NCBI RefSeq assembly: GCF_026210795.1
Contig: NC_089430.1
Location: forward strand, 4,898,001 to 4,962,000
DNA from: Rhizophagus irregularis
Taxonomy: Eukaryota; Glomeromycota; Glomeromycetes; Glomerales; Glomeraceae
Direction: 5' to 3'
DNA length: 64,000 bases
Shown: one piece after another, positions 1 through 10,477 of the stretch
Layout of the letters: every line of letters begins with the position of its first letter
Numbering within the stretch: the stretch's first letter is position 1
The notes under the pieces: generated by a model
Seen by the model: the letters and a program-made list of their open reading frames with translations, nothing else
Database searches by the model: none
What the model was told of the DNA's origin: nothing
Program-made: the position numbers and the translations under genes

Positions 1-443
1 TGCATTATTGTGTTCAAAAAGTTGGCTTGAAAAAGGAATAGGAAAGAAAAGAAATTAAGAGTAATGGGTAACGTTTAATTGTTTATAGTAATATAATCAC
101 TGTATATACTTTTATTAATCAAGTTCAGAAAAATTTTTTTCAACTTACAAAATAAAAAATGTGGCTTTGGTGGGAATTATTACAACGCCATTACTTAAAT
201 GGTTAGCATTTTGATTATCGACGAATTAATAAATTTTTTTTGTAGCTCGTAATAAATAAATTATTTAAGTATTTTTTGTTTAAAATTAACCAATCAATTC
301 AATCGGGACTAAGTCCTAACTTAAGTCCTAGTTTCGGTCCTTAAACTGGGTCCGGTCTGTCCATGTGCCAGGACCTGTAAGTCTTGGGACTTTAACCGGA
401 CTGTAACGGACTTTCCATTCCCTAACTTCAACTAAATATAAAT
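1..443. other. AT-rich flank with a G+C-richer transposon-end-like patch
   Basis: No gene is visible. The first 290 bases are plain AT-rich sequence. From about 300 to 430 a G+C-richer patch contains short self-complementary repeats of the type GGACTAAGTCC and GGTCCGGTC, like subterminal repeats of hAT-type DNA transposons. It stops where the hAT transposase remnant begins at about 440, so it may be a transposon end joined to a truncated transposase. No target-site duplication was found. Confidence 0.35.
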
Positions 444-1476
444 TTGTCATGTTCTCTCAAACCTGAAGAAAAAGCTGATGGTAATAGATTAAAAAAACTT
501 GTGTTAAAGGATAATGAATGGGAATTATTGGATGAATTATGTAATATATTAGCACCATTTGAAAAAGCTACACGAGATTTTTCTGGAAGTACCTATATAA
601 CATTAAGTCAAATGTTCCCCATCATTACAAATCTTACAAATTCCTTAAAACCAGTTGATAATTTACATGAGGAATATGAAGAACCTGATGATAATACCAT
701 TATATCTGATACAGAAGAGAATTTAACTAACCAGTCAACTGGAATAGATTATAATAATATTTCAGAAGTTATAAAAAATGTAAAAAAATATATATATATA
801 GGCTTTAAAACACTACTGGTCAATGCCAGATGAGTTTGGCATTATGGCAGCACTTTTAGACCCACGATATAAAGATCTTAATTTTATATCTGATGAAAAT
901 ATAAAAGTAAAAATTCATTCAAGTTTACAGATACAATATGATCAGTTGAAAAGAGAAATGCAACAACAAATTAGTACTCCACCATCACCCACAATTACAC
1001 CAATTTCAACAATTTCAGCTGATACTAGTAGAAGTTCAACTCCCAGTACAAAATCTTTACATGAGTATAGAGAGATGCGTGAAAAATCAATAAGAAAAGT
1101 ATTTCAAACAACAGAAAAATCTACTGCATCATCAACAATAGCTGATGAAATTACTACTTATTTTCTCTTGCCAGTTGTTAGAGAAAATAAAAATCCATTA
1201 AATTGGTGGAAGACTAAAAAAGAAAATTTTCCAATTCTTTCTATTATAGCACAAAAATACTTAGGAATTCCTGCTACTTCTGTAGCTTCTGAGCGACTTT
1301 TTTCTGATGCAGGGAATTACATTACGGCAAAAAGAAGTTTATTGGATCCTAATTTAGTAGGAAAAATGGTATTTTTAAAACGCAACATGCAAACTATGGA
1401 TCATATTAATGTATTTCCACCAGATTTAGAAGTGGAAAATAATGATTTTGTGGAGGATGAGGATGTATTAGAATAA
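444..1476 (+). pseudogene. hAT-family transposase, C-terminal part, frameshifted
   Basis: The second segment (823-1476) contains the hAT C-terminal dimerisation signature: 'NPLNWWK' about 80 residues from the end, then 'ATSVASERLFSDAG', then 'LVGKMVFLKRNM'. The first segment (444-833) encodes the 'LLDELCNILAPFEKATRDFSG' region that precedes it in this family. The two segments are in different frames. The second frame reads 'LKHYWSMPDEFGIMAALLDPR', so a small indel in the A/TA run at about 785-805 broke the gene. The N-terminal half, with the BED-type zinc finger and the first catalytic residues, is missing, because the sequence changes character abruptly at about 440. I infer a dead, 5'-truncated element. 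The family call is strong; the exact indel position is approximate. Confidence 0.85.
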
Positions 1477-1789
1477 TTGATATTAAATTTATTTTTGTTA
1501 GTGTCTTATTTTTATTATGTAAATGTTTTTAAATAAAGTGAATTTTACTTTTATTAAATAAAATGATAAATCTTTTAGTAAGTTATATTTTTTTACTCTT
1601 TTATTGAATAATTCTATTCTAACAGTATAAGATTTATTGTATTATATAAAATAAATTCTAAATCATGATAAAATAATTTTATTAGACAAATAAATCTTTT
1701 TTTATTAATAAATCAATGATACAAATAGAATATTTTACAAATGAAATGAAAATTAAAAGGATAAAATTAAAATCAAAAAAAAATTTTTT
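1477..1789. other. AT-rich 3' flank of the hAT remnant
   Basis: Plain AT-rich sequence with no gene. It is probably the untranslated 3' part of the hAT element, because transposon-end-like repeats follow directly. Confidence 0.4.
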
Positions 1790-2029
1790 TTTATCCGGAT
1801 TCTGGGTCAACCTGGATAATTTTTAACCGGTTTCTTATCCGGGTAAAAACCGCAATTATCTGGATATCCGAAAAAAAAATTATCCGGATATATCTGGTTG
1901 AATCCGGTTACGGATCCAAACACTATTCATACCTGACCTGAATTTTTTTTAAAAATCTCATACCTGACCTGAATTTCAGGTCAGGTCAGGTCAGGTTACC
2001 TGAATTTGGCTGACCTGTTCGGAGCTCTA
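1790..2029 (+). mobile_element. hAT terminal region with short repeats
   Basis: First come repeats of TTATCCGGATA/TTATCCGGGT (1790-1915), then repeats of CAGGTCAGGT and TACCTGACCTG (1930-2010). The block ends with CTGTTCGGAGCTCTA at 2015-2029. That terminal motif closely matches the 3' terminus CCGTTCGGAGCTTTA of the 8-bp-duplicating MITE at 7872-9059, so this is probably the 3' end of a hAT element, plausibly the one encoding the upstream transposase. The matching 5' end is not in the window. The TCCGGATA block could be a separate nested terminus. Confidence 0.5.
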
Positions 2030-2200
2030 ATTATAAATATAATTTAATACATATGTTTTGTTAAGTAATTATTACAATATTAAATTCCTAATTATAAACA
2101 AAAAAACTTCTTTAATTTACTTAGTATTACATTATAATACTAAATCTTTCTATTTAAAAAAACTCATTGTTCCCGGCATGAAGCAACAGGTAACAGCTAG

Positions 2201-2288
2201 TCATTCATTAAAAAAAATTTGGATTTGCGAAATGTACTGATAAACATTTACTGCAATATTTGCAAATCCAAATTTTTTTAATAAATGA
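2201..2288. repeat. Perfect-stem hairpin repeat
   Basis: An inverted repeat with arms of about 27 bp. Each arm has the core AAATTTGGATTTGC, and a 30-bp loop separates them. It could be a tiny MITE or the fold-back end of an element. No flanking duplication is clear. Confidence 0.6.
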
Positions 2289-2299
2289 TTTTGTTGATC

Positions 2300-2957
2300 C
2301 AATTTCTAACAATATTTAAAATAATTTGTATCTAATAAAAAAAAATAAAAAATAAAAAATAAAAAAATACTAAAAATACTGTAAATAAAAACAAAACAAA
2401 AATTAAGTTTTATATTAATAAAATAATTTTAAATATTAAATTCCATTATTAAATAAGTATGTTTATCTAACTTCCATAAATATATAATGTACTAATAATT
2501 AAGAATCAAATCCTTTAATTTTCTATCAAATTTTAAATAATTTAGATTAAATAAAAAAATAAAATAAAATTAAAATAAAATCAATGTTAATTGCTAAATT
2601 ACATTAAATAGATTAAACAAGTATGTTTATTTAACTTCTATAAATATATAATATATTAATAATTAAAAGAGCCAAATAAATCATTTAATTTTCTATTAAT
2701 TTTTAAATAATTTGGATCAATAAAAAAAATAAATAAAATCAAAATAAAATGTTAATTGCTAAATTACATTAAATAGATTAATAAATAAGTATTTATTTAA
2801 CTTCCATAAATATGTAATGTATTAATAATTAAAAGAGCCAAATCATTTAAATTTCTATCAATTTTCAAAATAATTTGGATCAAAATCATCAAATAAAAAA
2901 AAAATTAATAAAATCAAAATTAATCAATGTTAATTGCTAAATTACATTAAATAAGTA
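2300..2957. repeat. Tandem ~165-bp AT-rich repeat
   Basis: The phrase 'TTATTTAACTTCCATAAATAT' recurs in near-identical form starting at about 2462, 2625 and 2792, and a fourth time at 3776 after an insertion. Each unit also contains 'TAATAATTAA' and 'GTTAATTGCTAAATTACATT'. The period is about 165 bp. No coding potential is visible. Confidence 0.75.
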
Positions 2958-3775
2958 TACAGTCAACTCCCTCTATAGTCACTCCCGTTATAGTCACATT
3001 CTACTATATAGTCACACCAGTTGAATGTTCAAAACACTTTATTATTAAAACCTATCCTATATAGTCACAATCTATCTATAGTCACTATCACACCTATCCT
3101 CAAAAATCTTATATTAAAAAAAACCGTTTATAATCACAGTTATATAAAGAATATATTAAATAACTTGGCATCTAATAATCGTACAAAGATGTATCATAGC
3201 TTGTTAGAATCGTCTCACTGAGATGAATCGAATGGTGGTAGTTTTATCCTTTTGCGATCACTGGCTGATGAGTTATTCAACAAAATGTTAAGCATCGGCA
3301 TTATTATATTTCTTAATTTACGTTTACTGCGCCATTTAACATTTTGCTAAATTTCTCGGTACCTAGTGATTGTAAAAAGACGATTAATAGCTCGTTGGAA
3401 TCGCCTCATCAAGACGAATCGAATGGTGGTAAGCTCATCTCTCTGTGATCAATATTGACGGAGTTACTACTTAAAAACCATTTAATATTTTTTAATTTCG
3501 GAAATTAATCTAGGGATTGAATTTCGATGTATTTTATACCATTAGAACCGTCTCATCAAGACGAATCGAATGGCGGTAAGATCGTCTCTCTAGGATCAAT
3601 ATTGGCAGAGTTACGATACAATAAAGTTTTGAGTATAATTTTGGCTAAAATTATGTTAATTTTTGGCCGGAATTATGATATACTAATATAAGAAATTTTT
3701 TATATAGTCACATCTCTTTATAATCACCAAATATGGACTGTCCCAAATGTGTGACTATAAAGAGAGTTGACTGTA
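2958..3775. mobile_element. Non-autonomous pogo/mariner-like element (TA target)
   Basis: The left end TACAGTCAACTCCCTCTATA and the right end, whose complement reads TACAGTCAACTCTCTTTATA, form inverted repeats of about 25 bp. Such CAGT-starting repeats with a TA target are typical of pogo/Tigger elements. It sits in the middle of one ~165-bp tandem repeat unit, and the neighbouring unit (about 2785-2815) shows the uninterrupted site. The interior encodes no transposase. It holds three copies of a motif with core CGAATCGAATGGTGGTAAG (about 3208, 3398 and 3548). Confidence 0.8.
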
Positions 3776-4132
3776 TTTATTTAACTTCCATAAATATGTA
3801 ATGTATTAATAATTGAAGGATTTAAATTTCTGACAATTTTTAGATCTAATAAAAAAAGTAAATAAAAAACAAAAAAATTAATGTTATATTTAATAGCATA
3901 ATTTTTAAATAATAATTAAAAGATTTAATTTTCTGCATTTTTGAAATAATTTGTATTTAATAGTAAAAAATAAAAACAAAAAATCATTTTTTAAATGTTA
4001 AATAACTTAAGTGACAGATCGACACTTAACAGGATAAAATGATCGGCAACTTATAATTAATTTTATGGGCTTCGTTATTAATAAAAAAACTTTTTTTGGA
4101 ATCTTGCGTTCTTTATTATACAAACTTTCTCA
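3776..4132. repeat. Continuation of the ~165-bp tandem repeat, then AT-rich leader
   Basis: Bases 3776-3900 resume the tandem repeat interrupted at 2957. From 3900 the sequence is AT-rich and leads into the transposase-like pseudogene. I found no inverted terminal repeat here that matches the related element at 11,833. Confidence 0.5.
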
Positions 4133-7100
4133 ATGAGCAAAAAAAGACAGTATACAATAACCCTTTTGGCCAAGGGAATTATTTCAGAAGATTTGCATTA
4201 CGGTATATATGCACGAAATTGGTGGGAATTATGTAAATTTGATAAAACTAACGCTAATTTGATACCTTATCGATTATTTATGTCTGTTAATTGTTATCTT
4301 AACAATAAGAACTTTGCAATAACAGTTCTTAATAATGAACAAACACAAAATCCATGTTTCTGCTGTGTTTGTGATGATAAAGATTCTGGAGCTCAGCCAT
4401 CAGCTTCTGTAGCAATTAATGAAACGTATAACCAAACTTTTGGTAATAAAACAAAATATTCAGGATTAGCTGTTATGGGGTTTGACAATGAATCAATTGT
4501 TCATGAGTTAATAGCAGATGTTCAATTTATTCCAATATTTATTCGTTTAGATAAAATATTAATTGTGGTCAGTAAAATTGGTATTTCATCTTGTGAAGAA
4601 TATTATGGTGCTGGTCTAGGATATCTTTCTACACTTATAACGAAATATAATGGTAAACAATCACTTTTTGTACAATCTATACTAGAAGATGAATGTAGTT
4701 TGGACATTTATTATGAAGGTATTAAATTATACTATAATAAGGATACTACGCCTAATAAAATTTGGGAGACTATTGGCATTCTCAGAAAATATGATGGAGT
4801 GACTTTATTTGGAATCACTAATTCATACGTTCAACAAAAATTGGAAGAATTGAAAAAGAATAATAATATAATTACTTGTACAAGTGATAATTGAAAAAAT
4901 ATTGATTTACTGAATCTTATATTTGAACAAAATATAAAAAAACGTAAAATTGCTAATACATTTTCAGATTGGTCAAACTTATTTACAAACTGGTACAAAC
5001 AAACTAATACAATAATTCAATTTCCTGCAATTTTATTTCAAATTTATCCGGAAAATTATCAATTTCAAGAAAAAGAATTAGGTGCATGGCAAGCAATGCT
5101 TCGTGCCTCTGGTTGTATTAATATCACCCATTTCAAAAAAACGGCATATAATTGAATTTTGGACAAAGGCACCAGATCCTTCACCTGATAGGAAAAATCT
5201 AGCGAAACTTTTTGAATCAGGAATGCTAGTAGTGATAGAAAAGAAATCTAACCCTGATAATGAAAATAAAACACTTTGGAAAAGCTTACAAAAAGCTTTA
5301 GAAAAAAATAAAAGAGGAGATGATGGAAAAGTTAGAATTCTTTCAATAATTGCCGAAAATTTTACATATAAAAAACTCAAAGAAAAGTTTGGGGTAAAGC
5401 CAAAATCTATATTTATTGAATTCACTATAAAATAAATCTTAAAAAAACTGTTATTATTACATACAGGTAGGAAATGATACAATTAATTCCGCATGAAAAC
5501 ATGCAAGACTTAATGGACCAGGAGCACCAAGCCTAATAAAACCAAGAAGAATTGTTAAACAAATGTCTGAAATTAAAGAAAAACAATTTCTAATATTTTT
5601 TCGGGATCGAAGTATAGTTGCACAAAGTTCTTACAAAGTGGATAAAAATGGATTGCCAATATTATATATGTGTGATCAAAAAACTAAACTGTGGAAAAAA
5701 TTTGAAGAAACTTTTCCTAATGGTATGAAAAAGACATCATTTATGGGCCGATTAGCAAACTGTAGTAATATCAAATATTGAGATGATATGGGTGGACTTT
5801 GTCTCACCTGTAATGAGTATGGCTATACTCCATTTGAATCTTTAATAGCTATTGCACGCAATACATTTTCACAAAAAGATCAATTAGTAAGTAAATTCTA
5901 TTTTGATAAATGAATTATTTTAGGTTGAAAAATATTATTTACCTTTTAATATATCCTCAGGATAATATATTGCGAAAAATTGATGCTTTAAAGCACCATA
6001 TGCATCGTGGTTATGAAAGAGAATTAGTGGTTGATGCTGATGGTATAACAAAACATAATCCTTGTATTTCCCATTGTTTGCCATATGCCTTTGGAAAATG
6101 TTCTGAAAAACATAATTCACGGTGCTCAGAATGTGATAAGTTTTTTGAATTTTTTGAATTTATGCAATTACATGTAATGGAAGATCAAGCCACTTCTTTA
6201 GAAGAAATAAAAGAACAATTGCAGTATTTTTTAGCCCATACAACGTGTAAAGTATACTTGAATGCTCAATTTAAAGCTACATTAACCACTCTTGATGAGC
6301 ATGGTGCGTTATTTGTTGCTGATTATAAGATGAGAATTTTGCCAAAATCTGCTCGGGAAACTAAAGCAGAATTTTTTGGCAAATGTGGATGGACTCTTTA
6401 CACAATTCTAGTTTTTATAAAAAAAAATAATTGCAAAGAATTAGTATTAAAAGCTTACAATCACTGGTCAACTGATACCAAGCAAGATGCTTGGTTTACT
6501 TCCTCCTCTTTTGAAGCTGTTTTTGAAACAATAAAACATAAACCAAAATGAATTAGAATAATATCAGATAATGGGGCACATTACCATTTATCAGAACTTA
6601 TGGCTATAGTTGCGCATTGGAATGAATGGTATCAAATTGAAGTTCGTGATTGGCAATTCCTCGAGCCATGTGAAGCTAAAACAACAATTGATTCACATCA
6701 TGCTGCAGTAAGTATTATAATATATATAGATATAGCAATAGATTTTATATTAAAATTACCATTTTCTTTTAGATTTCCCATTCAATCAAACGATATATTC
6801 AGATTGGATATGATATTCGTGATGGAGAGGATATGGTAGAAGCGGCTAAACATTTATCTGGTACATCACTAGCACATTTGGAACCAAATCGAAGTCAATT
6901 TGAATCTGAAAATGAAAATCCAAATAATGTTAGCAAAAAAGAACTAAATTCAAAACCAAGTGTCAAAACTATAAAAGGGATTTCAAATTTATTTTACTGG
7001 AAATGGCCAATTTCCGGCGAAATGATAGGCTACATATGTGCCCGATCACTTCCACATTTTGGTCTATGGAATAATTTTTCTCCCTCTGCAATTGCAAAAC

Positions 7101-7705
7101 TTTGTACCAAACCAATTGTTCGTCCCCATCCAAAGATTTCCGAACAAACTGAACCTGAGTCAGCTTGGACAATTCCCCTGCCAGGTAATCAATTGAAATA
7201 GATGTGTTTTTTTATAAACATGTTTGACTAACATGTTCTATAGACATAAATTCAGTTAGAATACCAGAATTCACGGATAATAACAATCGCAATGATGAAT
7301 TAGAAGATGCAAGGTAAAGAAACATGTAAGCTTAAACAGACATAATTCAAAAATTGAAAACTTACGTTTTTTTGCATTGAATCAGTTCTGTTGATGTGAA
7401 TTTTCAATTACCTATAGGATGGGTGTTGAAAAGCAATCAAAAATTAGGAGGGAAAGGAAGGGAGAAAAGAATGAAAAAGAAGGTGAAGGAGTTGTCGAAG
7501 GGTTTTTTTTTTGAATGGAAATCTCAACCAAAAGGATAAAATGTCGGCAAAGGATATGTATAATGAGCTGATGACATTTGTTGAATCTGGTGAATTGGAA
7601 GCTGAAGATGTCCCTAAGATAGCAATGATACAAAACTGGATTTCAGCTTATACACGAACATTTAAAGAGCAAGCTACAGAAAATATGGTAAACAACATAC
7701 TATAG
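4133..7705 (+). pseudogene. Decayed DDE transposase, copy 1 (unknown fungal family)
   Basis: Paralogue of the gene at 12,151-16,133, with the same order of segments. These are: an N-terminal region ('GIISEDLHYGIYARNWWE', 4133-4894); a middle region (4895-5781); a Cys/His cluster ('NPCISHCLPYAFGKC...CSECDKFF', about 6058-6150); and a catalytic core. In the core I read the acidic triad as Asp in 'VADYKMRILPKSARETK', Asp in 'IISDNGAHYH' and Glu in 'FLEPCEAKTTIDSHH', about 32-35 residues after the second Asp. GT-AG introns are recognisable at about 5888-5962 and 6710-6773. In-frame TGA codons lie at 4892, about 5494, 5779 and 6549. Frameshifts lie in an A run at about 5135 and a T run at about 7505. 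The last segment (7511-7705) matches the C-terminal domain of the other copy. It is clearly dead. I cannot name the superfamily from sequence alone. Confidence 0.75.
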
Positions 7706-7863
7706 TATAGTATAATAAGCAGATCTAGTAAATATTGGTAATACTCAATATATTAAGATAAAAAAATAAAAAAAAAGGCTAAATTAAAACCAAAAAAGGT
7801 TTAAAAACTAAATAAAAACCTAAATTAACTCATTTTTTGGTTGAAATTGTTGAAAAATAAATT

Positions 7864-7871
7864 GTCTAAAA
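7864..7871. repeat. 8-bp target-site duplication, left copy
   Basis: GTCTAAAA, repeated exactly at 9060-9067 on the other side of the palindromic element. Eight-bp duplications are characteristic of hAT transposition. Confidence 0.85.
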
Positions 7872-9059
7872 TAAAGCTCCGAACGGTTCGGGCTAAACCG
7901 GGGAACTGATCCGAAACCGTCTCAAAATTCGGTTCGGTTCGGTTCGGGTATTAGAACCAACCGGTTGGTTAGAAGGTTTAATCTGATTTTTTATAAAAAT
8001 GCGAAAAATCGAATAGCCGGCCATCTAGTGATCGTAAAAAGTCGAGCCATATATCATTGGATTCCTCGCGACGAGACGCGTCGAATGGTGGTAAGACCAT
8101 GTCTCTAGCATCGATATATCACACGTTAACCCACGCTAAATGATTTATAAATAATTTGAATTAGCAAGCTATCTATCGGTGCTAGAGACATGATCTTAGC
8201 ACCATTCGACGCGTCTCAGTGCGACGAATCCAATGAATATAAATTCGTTCGTGTACGACCACTAGATGGCGAATAATATCAAGTTTCGCATTTTTTTTAA
8301 AATTTTCGAGCGTTAAAAATTAAAAATTCCGATACATGAATTTATTCGTCGTCCAATGGTCATACAAATATGAATTAGCACTCATTGGATTCGTCTCGAT
8401 GAGACACGTCGAATGGTGGTAAGATCATGTCTCTAGCATCAATAGATCGTAAGTTAATGCCAATTTTTTATAAATTATTTAGCGTGAATTAACTTACGAT
8501 CTATTAATGCTAGAGACATGATCTCACCACCATTCGACTCGTCTCATCGAGATGAATCCAATGAGTTCTAATTCTACGACCATTGGACGACGAATAGATT
8601 CATGTATCGAAATTTTTAATTTTTAACGCTCGAAAATTTTAAAAAAATGCGAAACTTGATATTATTCGCCATCTAGTGGTCGTACACGAATGAATTTATA
8701 TTCATTGGATTCGTCTCACTGAGACGCGTCGAATGGCGCTAAGATCATGTCTCTAGCACCGATATATAGCTTGCTAATTCAAATTATTGATAAATCATTT
8801 AGCGTGGGTTAACGTGTGTTCTATCGATGCTAGAGACATGATCTTACCACCATTCGACGCGTCTCGTCGAGACAAATCCAATGATATATGGCTCGACTTT
8901 ATACGATCACTAGATGGCCGGATATTCGATTTTTCGCATTTTTATAAAAATCGGATTAAACCGAACTGAACTGCCAGTTTTTCGGTTCGGTTCTTACGGA
9001 TTTCGGCTCTAATCCGAACCGTCTATAATCCGGACCAAACCGACCCGTTCGGAGCTTTA
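7872..9059. mobile_element. 1.19-kb palindromic hAT-type MITE
   Basis: The left terminus TAAAGCTCCGAACGG and the right terminus CCGTTCGGAGCTTTA are exact inverted repeats. They are flanked by identical 8-bp duplications GTCTAAAA (7864-7871 and 9060-9067). Nearly the whole element is an inverted repeat centred at about 8475, so a transcript or single strand would fold into a stem of over 500 bp. The arms contain six alternately oriented copies of a ~60-bp motif with core GTCGAATGGTGGTAAGATCA. No real gene is present; the one short ORF is part of the palindrome. The terminus resembles the hAT end at 2015-2029, so that family may have mobilised it. Confidence 0.88.
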
Positions 9060-9067
9060 GTCTAAAA

Positions 9068-10017
9068 TTCGAATTACCGGAAATTTATGGCCAGAATCTC
9101 GCGTTCCTACATAGTAAAGTCAAAGCTGTGGAACTTTGACGACTTCAAATTTTGCGAGTAGCTTAGCTAGGATTGTCACTATCGACTACCATCTTTAAAA
9201 TTTGTACGTCATATCACGTGATGAGTCGACGATCTGGTAAAAAAGGAGTATTAGCCATTTTTGGCAATAATCTGTGTAAATTGGCATTATTAAATTTCTC
9301 CGGTTGAATGGCGATCTGTCCCTTAAATTTACAATAAAAAAATTTTTTTTTGGTTAAAATATACCAAATTGCTAAAAGTTAAATTGCATTAACTTGTCAT
9401 CAAGTAATTGTAAAAAAATAATACACAGCTTGTTGGATTGTATTGAGATGTATTAAATGGTAGGAGTTTTATACCTTTAGGATTAATAAATAATAAGATA
9501 TTTACATTGTTTGAAAAGAATTTTTTTGTATTCTTAAATATTTCCAAATGCCAATAACTTTCCATCTATTGATGATAGAAACCACAATTTAACAATTTAA
9601 CATGTCTTGATGAGATAAAGCTAACAAGTTATAATTTATTTTTTCTATGATTACTGGATTATAATAAATTGATGCAATTTATAATATTTGCATTTATAAT
9701 GCTGACCAAATTTACAAAAACGGACATAAATGTCCATTTTTATAATTCTGAACAAATTTGCAAACGGACATTTATGTCTGTTTTATAATTCTGGCCAAAT
9801 TTTGCTGGGCGAAATTATCTTAATTCTGGCCAAATTAGTGTGTAACCTTAAAAAAATTTTTGCCTTTTTTATAGTTATAAGGTGATACAAAATGTACATT
9901 AATGCAATCCTTGACTATGAGTTTATAAGTAAATATCCGATCAAAAGTTATAAAATTGCCTTATTTGTAATTTAATGTTGGTAAGTTGTTTGGACCAATC
10001 AGATCTTGTGGGCTAAT
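9068..10017. repeat. Gene-free stretch with a degenerate inverted repeat
   Basis: No gene. Between about 9390 and 9670 two diverged, inverted arms carry a degraded version of the motif in the MITEs at 2958 and 7872 ('CTTGTTGGATTGTATTGAGA' on one side; 'TGTCTTGATGAGATAAAGCTA' on the other). Bases 9715-9840 hold small repeats around GGACATAAATGTCC and 'TAATTCTGGCCAAATT'. Confidence 0.45.
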
Positions 10018-10216
10018 CTGCCCATGGTATATATGCTGCCCAAATTATTTTGGGATGCCATAATTATAATTTGGGATGCCATAATTCATTCAGTTTATAT
10101 ATAATTTACTATGTAAAGTGCCAAAATAATTTGGGATGCCATAATTGAATTTGGAATTTTACTTATAATTACGGCAGTCCAAAATAATTTGGGTGGCATG
10201 TATAGCCCATGGGCAG
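10018..10216. mobile_element. 199-bp MITE with CTGCCCATGG termini
   Basis: The left end CTGCCCATGGTATATATGC and the right end, complement CTGCCCATGGGCTATACATG, form imperfect inverted repeats that continue into CCCAAATTATTTTGG. The interior repeats TTTGGGATGCCATAATT three times. No coding capacity, and no convincing target duplication at the borders. Confidence 0.7.
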
Positions 10217-10477
10217 TTTATAAGCTAGGATGTAGTGCACGCCCACTTAGCTTAGAAACTATGTCGATCATTTGGCTGGGATGGATTCAGAAATTCTAAG
10301 GGTCGCAGCTCTAATTGCATTGCATGATCTGATTGATCTGAGTAATACAGTACATAAAAAGATTAGAAAAAAAAACAATACGTAGATCCTTTCTTTTTAG
10401 ATAATTTCAGGTGGCATTACGTAATTTTGGCTCTGATCATTTGTTACCTTATTCAATTACGCAAGACGAGTATTTAT

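Noticed and set aside
5078-5482. A 134-codon minus-strand ORF.
   Set aside because: It is antisense to the conserved plus-strand segment (HIIEFWTKAPDP... and KRGDDGKVRILSIIAENF) that is shared with the other copy.
4892-6551. All in-frame stops in transposase copy 1 are TGA, one facing Trp in copy 2, which hinted at TGA read as Trp (as in the Mollicutes-related endobacteria of these fungi).
   Set aside because: Another TGA (about 5494) faces Arg in copy 2 and one (5779) faces Gln. The genes have fungal-type introns, and copy 2 also has a TAG. Ordinary mutational decay explains all of it.
8787-8969. A 60-codon ORF in the palindromic element.
   Set aside because: It is part of an inverted repeat and has no independent support.
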